A DNA stretch of 64,000 bases from Tanticharoenia sakaeratensis NBRC 103193. Lineage in GTDB: Bacteria; Pseudomonadota; Alphaproteobacteria; Acetobacterales; Acetobacteraceae. How positions within the stretch are numbered: position 1 is the stretch's first letter; every line of letters starts with the position of its first letter. A program made the position numbers and the translations under genes. This document shows positions 16,654-27,509 of the stretch, in pieces. A model generated the notes under the pieces. That model saw only the letters and a program-made list of their open reading frames with translations. It searched no databases and was not told where the DNA came from. Location of the stretch: assembly GCF_000963885.1 (NCBI RefSeq), contig NZ_BALE01000048.1, positions 124,001 through 188,000 of the forward strand, given 5' to 3'.

Positions 16654-18635
16654 CGGATGAATTCAAGCCAGCAGCCGACGAGTGCTGCGACGATGCCGCT
16701 CGTCAGCGCCAGGAAATTGCCGGTTTCCCGAAATCGCGCCTCGGCACTTGGCGCCTGCGTCTCCAGAGATTCCAGGGCATCGTTGATTCGCGCGATCGCG
16801 TCGATCGCACCTGTCGCCCCGGCCGCATCGCGCGCCAGCGCATCCGGGTCTTCGATCAGTCCGATCATGCGCTCCAAATCGCCACGGGCTGCGGCCTGCT
16901 GCACCTGCCCGCGGCGCGTCTTCTGCGTGGACAGGCTGCGCCAGACGGTCAGCCGGGACAACGCATCGGGCAGCAGACGTGCCGCAATGGCGGGCAGTGG
17001 CCCCGTGCCGAAACGGGTCTGCATGCCGGCCAGGAGACTGAGATCCGCAAGCCATGTCGGCAATGCCGCGCGCTGGGCGTGAGACAGGACGGGAATGGCG
17101 CGCCGCTGGATATTGCTGTCGAAGAAGATGCGCATCGCGGCATCGAGCAGGCCGGATTGCCCGACCTGCTCGGATGTCGGCAACTTGGACCCATCCAGCC
17201 AGACGAGCAGCGCCTGCGGCTGCGCGATCCGCGCCTTCGCACATCGGGGCGAGAGACACGGCAGAAACGGATTTTCGTCGAACGGCAGACGCAAGACCCG
17301 GTCACGCCCGCGCGCAACCGAACGTCGTGCCAGATGGACGAGCGCCATGATCTGCCGCGCGATGGCAGGCGGCGTTCCGCGCTGGAACGAGTCCCCGTTC
17401 GTCACGAGATAGGACAGGATCGACGTGAGCTGATGCTCCTCCGTATTCGGATCCGTCCGGCCCGCCAGTGCATGGGAAAGCTGCGCATAGGCCAGCATCG
17501 TGGGCAGGGCTTCGGGCCAGAACCAGCGACCGCCGAGGAAGAGCGGGGCCGCCGGGTCGAGCACGTTGATGATACGCGAGAGCATGGGGGTCGCACTGTC
17601 GCTCGACTTGGTCAGGCCCGCAGCACTCGACAGCGTCATGTCCGACACCACGTGCTCGATCGCATGCACGAGACCGCCCATTTCCAGCTCCCGCTGGAGC
17701 CAGCGTGCAATCACCCTGCGCTGCATCAGGGCCGAAAATGCCGTAGGCTCCCGTGCTGCATGCCAGGCAAGGGCACGGACCGTCCGCACCTTCGCCGGTC
17801 CCACGGAAAGCGGCAGGCGCGCGTGGATATCCGGCGGTGTCGAGAAGACCGTGCGCTGCGAGACATTGACCAGATCGTTGGGCGAAGGCCGCAGGTCCGG
17901 ATCGTCGGACAGGAGGGCTGCAATCAGCGTCGACAGCGCGCTCGGCAACGGGTGCCCGTCGGTATAGGCGAGAAAACTGCCCGTCTCGAAACGCCTTTGC
18001 AGGATCTCGTCGTCCGACAGCCCCGCAAGAGGCTGTCGTCCCAGCACGAGAGACAGGATCAGCACGCCAAGCGAGAACATGTCGCAGGCAATGGTCCCCG
18101 CACCGCGTCCGATCGGCTGACAGACAGCCGAGGACAACGGCTCGAACAGGACCGGCTGATGCAGCGCCGGCGGCGTCAGGCCCAGGGGACCGAGAATGAG
18201 CTGATGAGAGCCGGGAACGCAGAACACGTTGTCCGGCCGGATGGCGCGCGCGGTGAGCCCGGTTCGCTCGAGAAGCTGCAGCAGGCCCGCGAAGGGCCTG
18301 ACGACCCCTTCGATGACGTGATTCTCGCGCCATGGCGAAAATCCTTCGGCAAGGGCCGCCGGCCCCGGCGGTCCATTGCAGATGGCCCATAGCGCACCAC
18401 CCTGAATGTCCTGAACGATGATCGGCATCAGGGCCGGATGACGCAGCGCCGCGAAATCCTGAAAGTCCGGCGGGGGCATGACCGGCGCGAGACCCAGAAG
18501 GGCAGCGCCCGGGGCCAGCGTATCGGCGGCGCGATAGGCCGGACAGCCCGACAGCATCGGCTGGGATGTGCGCAGATCGATCAGGTAATGGCCCCCGATC
18601 GTCAGTCTCGTGTTGTCGGCCGTCGAACCCGACAT
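16650..18635 (-). CDS. Membrane-anchored serine/threonine pseudokinase-like protein
   Basis: A 661-residue protein whose first 250 or so residues follow a Hanks-type kinase fold. RAIRPDNVFCV (130-140) stands where HRDxKPxN belongs, ACDMFSLGVLIL (183-194) matches subdomain IX, and a YxAPE-like turn precedes it. The glycine-rich loop, the VAIK lysine, the catalytic Asp of HRD and the DFG Asp are not visible, so it is probably catalytically dead. A large helical region follows, and a single membrane span (FLALTSGIVAALVGCWLEF) ends the protein, leaving the kinase-like domain in the cytoplasm. The role is unknown and perhaps scaffolding. It is coupled to a small membrane protein downstream. Confidence 0.8.
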   Translation of the reverse strand: MSGSTADNTRLTIGGHYLIDLRTSQPMLSGCPAYRAADTLAPGAALLGLAPVMPPPDFQDFAALRHPALMPIIVQDIQGGALWAICNGPPGPAALAEGFSPWRENHVIEGVVRPFAGLLQLLERTGLTARAIRPDNVFCVPGSHQLILGPLGLTPPALHQPVLFEPLSSAVCQPIGRGAGTIACDMFSLGVLILSLVLGRQPLAGLSDDEILQRRFETGSFLAYTDGHPLPSALSTLIAALLSDDPDLRPSPNDLVNVSQRTVFSTPPDIHARLPLSVGPAKVRTVRALAWHAAREPTAFSALMQRRVIARWLQRELEMGGLVHAIEHVVSDMTLSSAAGLTKSSDSATPMLSRIINVLDPAAPLFLGGRWFWPEALPTMLAYAQLSHALAGRTDPNTEEHQLTSILSYLVTNGDSFQRGTPPAIARQIMALVHLARRSVARGRDRVLRLPFDENPFLPCLSPRCAKARIAQPQALLVWLDGSKLPTSEQVGQSGLLDAAMRIFFDSNIQRRAIPVLSHAQRAALPTWLADLSLLAGMQTRFGTGPLPAIAARLLPDALSRLTVWRSLSTQKTRRGQVQQAAARGDLERMIGLIEDPDALARDAAGATGAIDAIARINDALESLETQAPSAEARFRETGNFLALTSGIVAALVGCWLEFIR

Positions 18636-18827
18636 TCCACCGTGCGCCTTCCTGCAGATCTCAAGGCGGACGGGCTGATACCGGGTCGTAGCCGGTCGCC
18701 CGTCCGCGATGCAGGATGGCAGCCGCCGGTTAACGCTCTCCTAATATCGAGCTGCATTCAGCGAATTCGTCGCGGGGAAGACGCCGGAGCGTCCATCCCG
18801 CCGCTTAAATCGCCCGGGCCGTCTCCA

Positions 18828-18868
18828 CGATCGGGCCTTCAGGTCGCGTATTCCCGAAGGCCCGATCG
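18828..18868. terminator. Large inverted repeat between purA and the pseudokinase gene
   Basis: Arms CGATCGGGCCTTC (18828-18840) and GAAGGCCCGATCG (18856-18868) are exact 13-bp complements with a 15-nt loop. It lies about 60 bp downstream of the purA stop on the minus strand. No clear T-run follows, so it could be a terminator or an mRNA 3' stabiliser. Nothing else stands out between 18636 and 18926. Confidence 0.55.
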
Positions 18869-18926
18869 CCGAGCGCGCCCTGCCGCCCGCAATTCGAGCG
18901 GAGACGGCTTTCAGTCTGGATGACTG

Positions 18927-20216
<1,290 letters not shown>

Positions 20217-20252
20217 CAGAAGGATTCCCCAAACTTCGAAATGACAGCGGTC

Positions 20253-21440
20253 TCAGACCGGAATGATACGATCGCCAAGCAGAACGCGGGCGCAGTCCAG
20301 CGCACGGGCCTGCTCCGCAAGAGCGGCTTCGCCCGACACCGCGTCGAGGGCCGCAACCGTCGCGCAACCCTCTTCGCGCAGGCGGGCCGCGACGGTGCGG
20401 TCGGCGTCGGGCGCGAGATAGACACGCGGGCGCCGCGCCGGAAGCCGGGCCGCGCGCAGCAGCGCCTCGGGGCGCAAAGTCAGGCCGCAGGCGGGCTCGC
20501 CGTCGCCCACGAGATAACGGCCGCCTCGCCCCAGCTCCTCGCGCTGGCCGGGCGCGAACACGGTCACGCAGACGCCGACGTGATAGTGCCAGCCCCGGAA
20601 CTCGACCGGATCGATGGTCAGCGCCAGATCCGGATGATGGGCGCGGATGACGGACACGACGGTGCGCAGGCGTTCCACGATCGGGCGCAGGGACACCGGA
20701 AGATCGAGTGCGGCGAGAGCCGAAAGCGCCGTATCGGCGGGCCCGGCTGCCTGCAGAAGCGCGATCAGCAGATCGGACAGCGCGCCACCGCCCTTCGCCA
20801 GGGCCGCCGCATCCTTGCGGTCGAGCGCATGCGCCAGACGGCCGCAGGCTTCCGCTCCAAGGCCGGATTCGGCCAGCAGCGTTCGTGCCAATTGCGGGAC
20901 GGTCAGGTCGAAGCTCGGACGTGCAATGCCAAGTTGTGCCATTGCTTCGGCTGCGACCAGGACGACTTCCGCATCGGCCTGCGCGGAATCCGGCCCGATG
21001 AGCTCGATCCCGGCCTGGCTGATCTGGCGTTCCGTCTCACGGCCCGGCGTTCCGATCACGACGCACGCACCGGCGTAGGAAAGACGCAGGGGACGCGGCG
21101 CGCGGGACAGACGGGTGGAGGCGATCCGTGCGATCTGCGTCGTCATATCCGGGCGCAGGCCCAGCATGCGCCGCGAATGCGGGTCCATCAGACGGAAGGT
21201 CTGCTCGGCCAGGGCATTGCCGGCCCCACTCAGGAGACTCGTTTCGAACTCGAGCAGAGGCGGACGGACACGTTCGTATCCGTGCGCCCCGAAGACGCCC
21301 ATCAGCGCCTCGATCCCCTGTGCCTCGGCCTCGGCCTCGCCCGGCAGGAGATCCACGAAGCCGGACGGCAGCAGGGCCGGGCTGCTGGCTTCGTCATTCA
21401 GGCCGGACAGGAGGGCCGAGATATCGACAGGCGGGCTCAT
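20253..21440 (-). CDS. hisZ: ATP phosphoribosyltransferase regulatory subunit
   Basis: A 395-residue class II aminoacyl-tRNA-synthetase-like protein related to HisRS but without tRNA-binding motifs: LPSGFVDLLPGEA at the N-terminus, LRPDMTTQIARIASTR as motif 2, and LGRGGRYLVGDGEPACGLTLR as motif 3. It pairs with short-form HisG to make the allosteric first enzyme of histidine synthesis. Its presence predicts a short hisG elsewhere. It overlaps serC by 4 bp (ATGA). Confidence 0.93.
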   Translation of the reverse strand: MSPPVDISALLSGLNDEASSPALLPSGFVDLLPGEAEAEAQGIEALMGVFGAHGYERVRPPLLEFETSLLSGAGNALAEQTFRLMDPHSRRMLGLRPDMTTQIARIASTRLSRAPRPLRLSYAGACVVIGTPGRETERQISQAGIELIGPDSAQADAEVVLVAAEAMAQLGIARPSFDLTVPQLARTLLAESGLGAEACGRLAHALDRKDAAALAKGGGALSDLLIALLQAAGPADTALSALAALDLPVSLRPIVERLRTVVSVIRAHHPDLALTIDPVEFRGWHYHVGVCVTVFAPGQREELGRGGRYLVGDGEPACGLTLRPEALLRAARLPARRPRVYLAPDADRTVAARLREEGCATVAALDAVSGEAALAEQARALDCARVLLGDRIIPV

Positions 21441-22636
21441 GCCGCGAACTCCGCCCGCGCCACCTCATGGGCCCAGTCCAGCCACGGCAGCAGCGCTTCG
21501 ATGTCCGCCGTCTCGACCGTGGCGCCGGCCCAGACGCGCAGCCCCGCAGGGGCATCGCGATGCGCGCCCAGATCGAAGCCCGCGCCCTCGTCGGCGACCA
21601 GCGTTGCGATCCGCTTGGCGGCCTTCGTCTGCGTCGCCTGATCGAGTGCCGCAAACCATGGCGCCACGATCTTCAGGCACACCGATGTCGTGGAGCGCGT
21701 ACGCGGATCGGCTGCAAGGAAATCGATCCAGTCCGCGCGCTCGACCCAGTTGCTCAGGACCGCGAAATTGGCCCGGACACGGTCGATCAGACCAGGCAAT
21801 CCACCGACCCGTTCAGCCCAGGCGAGACTGTCGAGCGCATCCTCGACGCAGAGCATCGACGGCGTGTTGATGGTATCTCCGCGGAAGATCGCCTCGTTCA
21901 GCTTGCCCTTGGACGTCAGGCGGAACACCTTCGGCAGGGGTCGCAGCGCGGCCGCCTCGAGACGCGCGACCGCACTCGGGCTGAGCGCCAGCATGCCGTG
22001 AGCCGCCTCTCCGCCCAGCGCCTTCTGCCAGGACCAGGTCACGACATCGAGCCGGTCCCAGGGCAGATCCATGGCGAACGCCGCAGAAGTCGCATCGCAG
22101 ATCACAAGGCCTGCGCGATCGGCCGGGATCGCGATGTCAGCGGGCACGCATACGCCTGCGGTCGTGCCGTTCCAGGTCAGCACGACGTCGCGCGACCAGT
22201 CGACCGCCTCGAGATCCGGCAACGCGCCATAGGGTGCTTCGAGCACGCGCACGTCGTCCAGCGCGAGGACAGATCTCAGGTCATGCGCCCAGGTCGCGGA
22301 AAAGCTCTCGAACGACAGCACGTCGATCCCGCGTGCGCCTGCGATCGCCCACAGCACCATCTCGACGGCACCGGTATCGGATGCCGGCACCACGGCCACG
22401 CGCCAGTCGGCCGGAATGCCGAGCAGCGCATGGGAGCGATCGATCACATCGCGGATTTTCTCGCGCCCCTCCGCCGAACGGTGCGAGCGACCCAGCAGCG
22501 CGCCCTCAAGCGCGGACAGGCTCCAGCCCGGCCGCTTGGCGCACGGCCCCGACGAGAAGAACGGACGCGCGGGTCTGGCTTCCGGCTTGGCGGGAAGGGC
22601 GTGCGCATCAGGCGAAAGGGCAAGCTGGTCAGACAT
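21437..22636 (-). CDS. serC: Phosphoserine aminotransferase
   Basis: A 399-residue PLP enzyme of the class V fold, in the SerC variant found in alphaproteobacteria (FFSSGPCAKRPGW at the start, HRSAEGREKI, WSWQKALGGEAAHGM with the PLP lysine, RGDTINTPSM). It converts 3-phosphohydroxypyruvate and glutamate to phosphoserine. The ATG at 22636 has AGGA 5 nt upstream, and a longer frame runs into the tRNA-proximal spacer. No serA lies next to it, although serC-serA pairs are frequent in this class. tRNA-Leu lies 84 bp upstream on the same strand. Confidence 0.95.
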   Translation of the reverse strand: MSDQLALSPDAHALPAKPEARPARPFFSSGPCAKRPGWSLSALEGALLGRSHRSAEGREKIRDVIDRSHALLGIPADWRVAVVPASDTGAVEMVLWAIAGARGIDVLSFESFSATWAHDLRSVLALDDVRVLEAPYGALPDLEAVDWSRDVVLTWNGTTAGVCVPADIAIPADRAGLVICDATSAAFAMDLPWDRLDVVTWSWQKALGGEAAHGMLALSPSAVARLEAAALRPLPKVFRLTSKGKLNEAIFRGDTINTPSMLCVEDALDSLAWAERVGGLPGLIDRVRANFAVLSNWVERADWIDFLAADPRTRSTTSVCLKIVAPWFAALDQATQTKAAKRIATLVADEGAGFDLGAHRDAPAGLRVWAGATVETADIEALLPWLDWAHEVARAEFAA

Positions 22637-22720
22637 GGCGTCCTGCGGTCCGGGCGATGGAAATCCGGGCATTGGTCGGCCGGGTGGGCCAGGAGGCCGC
22701 GCCAGGAAACGGACGCGACA

Positions 22721-22804
22721 TGGTGCGAGAGAGGGGACTCGAACCCCTATGCCTTGCGGCGGTCGATTTTGAGCCGACTACGTCTACCGTTCCGTCACTC
22801 TCGC
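22721..22804 (-). tRNA. tRNA-Leu (CAA)
   Basis: On the minus strand the acceptor GCGAGAG pairs with CTCTCGC. The anticodon stem GTCGG/TCGAC holds the loop CTCAAAA with anticodon CAA, the long variable arm typical of tRNA-Leu follows, and the T arm has GGTTCGAGT. CCA is encoded at 22721-22723. Confidence 0.96.
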
Positions 22805-22849
22805 ACGGCCTGTGAAAAGGCGCCGGGACTGACCCGGCGGGTGTCCTTA

Positions 22850-24043
22850 TCAGAGATCGGAGGCGGAAGCCAGATTGCGCGCCATGGCCCGCACGCTCAG
22901 CCATGCGACACCCGCGCCCAGTGTCGCCACGAGAAATGGTGCCGCATATCCGAACAGGCCGGCGACCACGCCCTGCACGGGCCCGGTCAATCCCAGACCG
23001 ATATCGACGAACGCCACATAGGCCCCCATCGCGGCACCCCGGTTCTGTGGCGGCACGCGACGCACGACCTCGACGCCGAGTGCCGGGAACGTCATGGAGT
23101 ACCCGAAGCCCACCAGGGCCGCGCCCGCAAAGGCTACCAGCGGGCCCGGGGCCAGACCGAGCAGAAGCGTGCCGAGCGCCTGGGTCGGGATCGTGACAAG
23201 GGCCACGCGACGCCCGCCGATCCGGTCCGGCAGATGGCCGAAGAACAGGCGCGAGAGCACGAAGCCGACGGCAAATACGCTGAGCGCGAACGATGCGCCA
23301 TGCCAGTGGCCTTGTGCGAAATAGAGCCCGACGAACGCCGACAGTGTGCCGAACCCCATGGTGCAGAGCGACAGCGACCCGCCCAGACGCCACACCAGCC
23401 CGACCACCCGGAAGAACGAAAGCCGCGTTCCGCCTGCCACCGGCACGCCGGGCAGCATGGCCGCGAGCACCGCACCCAGCAGGGGGGCTGCGAACAACAG
23501 GACGGAAACGGCGGAAAGTCCGCCCTGGCCCGAAAGCCAGGTTCCGATCGGCGCACCGATCCCGACCGCACCAAACATCGCGATCCCGACCCAGACCATG
23601 GCGCGGCCCGCGTGGCTTGGGCCGACACGCGCCAGACACCAGCCGAGCGCGCCGGTAATCAGGAAGCCTTCCCCGATGCCGGATGCGATCCGTCCGGCAA
23701 GCACGCAGGCCAGCGCGAGACCAGGGGCGCCGATGCACCGGGACGCCGCGAGATAGGCGAGCGCCGATCCCGCGCAGCCCAATGCCCCGATGAGCGTCGC
23801 GAAGCGGCCGCCCCGATGATCGGCGGTGTGACCCGCAAGCCCGCGGATCGACAACGTGCTGAGCGACTGCAGCCCGATCGTCAGCCCGACGACGAAAGGG
23901 CCGAAACCGAGCGTTGCATGCACGAAACCCGGCAGGACACCGAACGGCACGCCCACGGCGAGATAGCCGAGAAAGACGACGCTTGCGAAGCCGAGCAGCA
24001 GCTTCGTCGCCGCCGCATTGGAAAGCGGCGCGGCTGGCGTCAT
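22850..24043 (-). CDS. Major facilitator superfamily transporter (YfcJ/YhhS-like)
   Basis: A 397-residue protein with about 12 membrane segments. The loop between helices 2 and 3 has RGLAGHTADHRGGR, and that between helices 8 and 9 has GHLPDRIGGRR, both matching the MFS motif A pattern. Overall likeness is to the YfcJ/YhhS drug/sugar efflux group. The ATG at 24043 overlaps the argC stop (ATGA), so it is expressed behind argC. The substrate is unknown; export of an arginine-pathway metabolite is only a guess from context. Confidence 0.88.
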   Translation of the reverse strand: MTPAAPLSNAAATKLLLGFASVVFLGYLAVGVPFGVLPGFVHATLGFGPFVVGLTIGLQSLSTLSIRGLAGHTADHRGGRFATLIGALGCAGSALAYLAASRCIGAPGLALACVLAGRIASGIGEGFLITGALGWCLARVGPSHAGRAMVWVGIAMFGAVGIGAPIGTWLSGQGGLSAVSVLLFAAPLLGAVLAAMLPGVPVAGGTRLSFFRVVGLVWRLGGSLSLCTMGFGTLSAFVGLYFAQGHWHGASFALSVFAVGFVLSRLFFGHLPDRIGGRRVALVTIPTQALGTLLLGLAPGPLVAFAGAALVGFGYSMTFPALGVEVVRRVPPQNRGAAMGAYVAFVDIGLGLTGPVQGVVAGLFGYAAPFLVATLGAGVAWLSVRAMARNLASASDL

Positions 24044-24957
24044 GCGAGGTCGAGCATCAGACCGATATTCTGCAGCGCCGCGCCGGATGCACCCTTGCCG
24101 AGATTGTCGAGACGCGCCGTCAGCAGCGCATGACCCAGCGATTCTTCTCTGTGCACACGCAATTCCATCCGGTCCGATCCGGCAAGTGCCGCTGCATCCA
24201 GCCGCGCCTCCGCCTCGCAGACCGAGATCACGTCGCTGCCCGCATAGGCATCCGACAGAGCCTCGTGCAGACGGGCACTCGTCGCACCCCATGACAGCTG
24301 GGCGAGGTGAACCGGGATCGAGACAATCATGCCTTGCGGGAAATGGCCGACCGAGGGGACGAACAGGGGACGGCGATCCAGAGCCGCATAGCGCTGGATC
24401 TCCGGCACGTGCTTGTGGGCAAGCGCCAGGCCGTACAGCTCGAAAGCGGGGCCGCCGGTGCGTTCATGGGCCTCGATGTCGGCGCGGCCGCCGCCGGTAT
24501 AGCCGCTGACGGCATTGATCGAGATGCAGGCATCGGGCGACAGCAGCCCGGCCTCGACCAGCGGCCGCAGCAGGGCCACGGCACCCGTCGGATAGCAGCC
24601 GGGATTGGAGACGCGGCGGCTGTGACGGATTGCCTGCGCCTGTCCTGCGGTCATTTCGGGGAAGCCGTAGGTCCAGCCTTCGGCAACACGATGGGCTGTG
24701 CTGGCATCCAGCAGACGCGGTCCGCTTTCGCCCAGTTCGTCGGCGATCCGTGTGGCTGTCCGGGCCGCATCGTCCGGCAGGCACAGGACCGCCAGATCGG
24801 CCTGCGCCATCATGTCGCGCCGCGCAGCCGGATCCTTGCGGTGTTCATGGGCGATCGACAGCAACTCGATCGCACCGCGCTCGCGCAATGGCGCCAGGCG
24901 CTCGCGAATGCCGAGCCCCGTCGTCCCCGCTTCGCCGTCGATAAAGATGCGTGGCAT
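24040..24957 (-). CDS. argC: N-acetyl-gamma-glutamyl-phosphate reductase (type 2)
   Basis: A 305-residue enzyme of the shorter AGPR class: N-terminal IDGEAGTTGLGIRERL nucleotide-binding region, the active-site cysteine in SNPGCYPTGAVALL, and SVGHFPQGM near the C-terminal part. It reduces N-acetylglutamyl phosphate with NADPH in arginine synthesis. The ATG at 24957 follows a GGGAGGGAG ribosome site. argD and argF sit far away at 61.3-63.4 kb, so the arginine genes are dispersed. Confidence 0.95.
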   Translation of the reverse strand: MPRIFIDGEAGTTGLGIRERLAPLRERGAIELLSIAHEHRKDPAARRDMMAQADLAVLCLPDDAARTATRIADELGESGPRLLDASTAHRVAEGWTYGFPEMTAGQAQAIRHSRRVSNPGCYPTGAVALLRPLVEAGLLSPDACISINAVSGYTGGGRADIEAHERTGGPAFELYGLALAHKHVPEIQRYAALDRRPLFVPSVGHFPQGMIVSIPVHLAQLSWGATSARLHEALSDAYAGSDVISVCEAEARLDAAALAGSDRMELRVHREESLGHALLTARLDNLGKGASGAALQNIGLMLDLA

Positions 24958-25302
24958 CACTCCCTCCCGCTCAGGTTCATGTCCCGCACAGGCGCCGCTC
25001 GCCGACGGGGCGGCACCATGCCAGATCGGGGCCGTCATGGGTAGATCGCGCGTTCTCCGGGACGATTGCGCCGCCGGCAGGGCGAGCATGATTTTTCACA
25101 AACGTCGCAGCGGCGCGTGAGCCGGATGCGCCAAATGCGGGAAGAGGTGCGGCCGAATACGAAGAATCAGGCCGCCTCGCCCGCAATCGTTCAATCGTTC
25201 GGGGCGCCGGATCATCAATCAGGCAACCCAGAGCGAACGTGAGATTGGGACAACCTCAAATGCCACCTGCGAGGTTTTCGAAACGCGCCCTGAGGGGACA
25301 GA
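24958..25302. other. Gene-free interval between argC and the AI-2E family gene
   Basis: About 345 bp. It must hold the argC promoter (minus strand) and the 3' end of the downstream-facing unit. I see no convincing reading frame, hairpin terminator or operator here. Confidence 0.6.
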
Positions 25303-26397
25303 CTATTTCGAGACAACAGGGGTTCCTTTTTGAGTGTCGCCGGCCGGGACAGAGTCCTCACCCATCCAGGATTTTATGAGGGTATAGGTTACGGCAAGAA
25401 TGACCGGTCCCACGAAAATGCCGATGAGGCCGAACATCGACAGCCCACCGATGACGCCGACCATGATCAACAGCATCGGCACGTCGGCCTGTCGCCGGAT
25501 CAGATAAGGCCGCAGCAGGCAGTCGATGAGAATCGCGGCCACTGTGAACACCAGCAGCATCACGGCATGGCCCATGTCCCGAAAGACATACACCCAGACG
25601 ATGGCCGGGATGAGTATGATGCCCGGACCGGCCTGAGCCAGGCAGACGATGAATGTCATCGCGGTCAGCACTGCCGGCCATGGCGCACCGGAAAGCTTTA
25701 TGCCGATACCGCCCACGATGGCTTCGACCAGTGCGGTCACCATCACGCCGACAGCCACGGCACGAATGGCGCGCCCCGCCAGACTGACCATCTGCCTGCC
25801 CTCGTCACCCGCGAGGCTGTCGCCGAATTTCATGGCCAGACGCGAGGCGGCTTCACCCTTCGTGTGAATGATCGCCGTCATGATCAATGTCAGGAAAAAC
25901 TGGAGGGCAAGCATGCCGAAGCTGCCGAGATAGCCGATGGACCAACCGATGAGCCGCCCTGCATACGGCGTCAGACGCGGTGCGAGCTGCGACAGGCTGA
26001 GATTTTCGACCTGTTGCCAGACCTCCGTAATTCTCGACCCGATGAGGGGAAAATGAGGGAGCCATTGCGGCTCCGGCGGAACGCGGAAAGCCAGTGCAGC
26101 CCGTATGAGATATTTCAGGTCGTCCCCATGCGCGATGACCGTGGTTGTCGCCAGCCAGAACGGCATGACGAACACTAGCAGCGCGATCAATGTCGTCACC
26201 GTGACGGCCAGGGCGCGGCTTTTCCACAGCAGTGCCTGGATACGCAGCAGAAGAGGCCACGTGGTCACGACAATCGTAATTGCCCAGATCGTGGCAGGAA
26301 GAAACGGACGGACGACCCAGAGCGAACACACCACCATGGATGCGGCAACGAGGGCCGCCATAACCGCATGGGTAGTCCGATAAGGGGAAGTGCTCAT
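25303..26397 (-). CDS. AI-2E family transporter (YdiK/PerM-like)
   Basis: A 364-residue membrane protein with about eight spanning segments. It shows the family traits: two N-terminal spans, a long loop, a cluster of spans with GIKLSGAPWPAVLTAMTFI, then FRDMGHAVMLLVF and the final GGLSMFGLIGIFVGPVILAVTYTL region (a conserved end motif GxxGxFxGP). Members include the autoinducer-2 exporter TqsA but also Na+/H+ antiporters and proteins of unknown role, so the substrate is open. It stands alone between two gene-free stretches. Confidence 0.9.
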   Translation of the reverse strand: MSTSPYRTTHAVMAALVAASMVVCSLWVVRPFLPATIWAITIVVTTWPLLLRIQALLWKSRALAVTVTTLIALLVFVMPFWLATTTVIAHGDDLKYLIRAALAFRVPPEPQWLPHFPLIGSRITEVWQQVENLSLSQLAPRLTPYAGRLIGWSIGYLGSFGMLALQFFLTLIMTAIIHTKGEAASRLAMKFGDSLAGDEGRQMVSLAGRAIRAVAVGVMVTALVEAIVGGIGIKLSGAPWPAVLTAMTFIVCLAQAGPGIILIPAIVWVYVFRDMGHAVMLLVFTVAAILIDCLLRPYLIRRQADVPMLLIMVGVIGGLSMFGLIGIFVGPVILAVTYTLIKSWMGEDSVPAGDTQKGTPVVSK

Positions 26398-27509
26398 TCC
26401 TGTCCTCGCTCCCGGAACCCCAGACAGGCTCCCCGGAGATTTTCTTGTTCATGGCGCTGCCGCGTCGTCGCCGTACCGATCCTCCATACACGAGAACGGC
26501 CATCCGGGCGTTTGCAGCCAACATCTGCTCGACGGTGCATGGCGGTTGGGGCCGAAAGCGGCCCGGTCGCCTTCGAGACGACGCAGGTAGAAAGAATTCG
26601 ATGCAAAGAAGAGGATCTGACGGCTTCTCACCTCCCGGAAGGCGCAGCTTCAGGCTGCTGCTCGTCCGCGCATCGACGTGTCGTATCGAGGACGTAAAAA
26701 TGTCACTGATGGCGAATGATGCCGATGTGGCGCCCGCCGATCATATGCAGTCCCGCGCGCATCTCCGAAGAAGGCGATCTGGTTTGCGGTCCGGGGCGAC
26801 GGATGCAGGCATGTTCGCAGACCCGGACTGGGCGGCAAATTCCTGCGTGCGGCGATGGACGATGACGATTCAGGCTGCGATATGGCGCCCGTGACAGTGC
26901 CTGTCGGTTTTCCGATCGGATCTCCCGGGTATTCCGCCCGGCTCGATCCTGGGGAGATGCCAACGGTGCAGGCGCGATCAGCGCCGGGCATCCGCCGCCA
27001 TCGTCGCCGACATTTGCGATACGATCGCGCAGGTGGAAACGGCAGGAAAACGGGTAAAGCCTCGCTGCAGGCAGGCTGGAGCCGGGGCGAGGGACACATA
27101 TATCGCAGGTCCTGCCGGCATTCCCACCGCGTCGATGCCGCCATCTGGACCGGAACAAGCTGATCCGGAGCGTTCTTCGCTGTCTTGTTGCCTGGCTGTT
27201 GCCTCTGAAGCCAGCAAGAGAAGATGTCGCGCCCCGACCGTTCCGATCGTTTGCGCGGCTCCGTCTCATGCAGGCCCGATAGGCCGGCAATAATGCCACC
27301 ATCTCGTCGGATTTTTTCGCGGAAGGCACACTCACCTTCAGGCAGGCAACCGTCTTCCTCGCACGGCTGGAGGGTGAAGTCCGCAGGAAACACGCGTCTG
27401 GACCGGGAGTGCCCGCGATCCCGACATCCGGGACAGACCCCGCGCTTGAACCGATCGACACGCGCATGTCACATCGTTGCGAGACCAACACCGATGGATG
27501 CCGGACGAC
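26398..27509. other. 1.1-kb gene-free stretch
   Basis: Several open frames exist on both strands, as expected at this GC content, but none shows a ribosome site, domain-like composition or consistent codon use. No tRNA, strong hairpin, repeat or insertion-sequence end was recognised. It may be decayed coding sequence or hold an undetected RNA. It contains the promoter of the downstream permease. Confidence 0.5.

Noticed and set aside
21128-24133. 1001-codon plus-strand open frame over hisZ, serC, tRNA-Leu and the MFS gene
   Set aside because: It crosses a tRNA gene and three coding genes; low-complexity Arg/His-rich translation shows it is a shadow.
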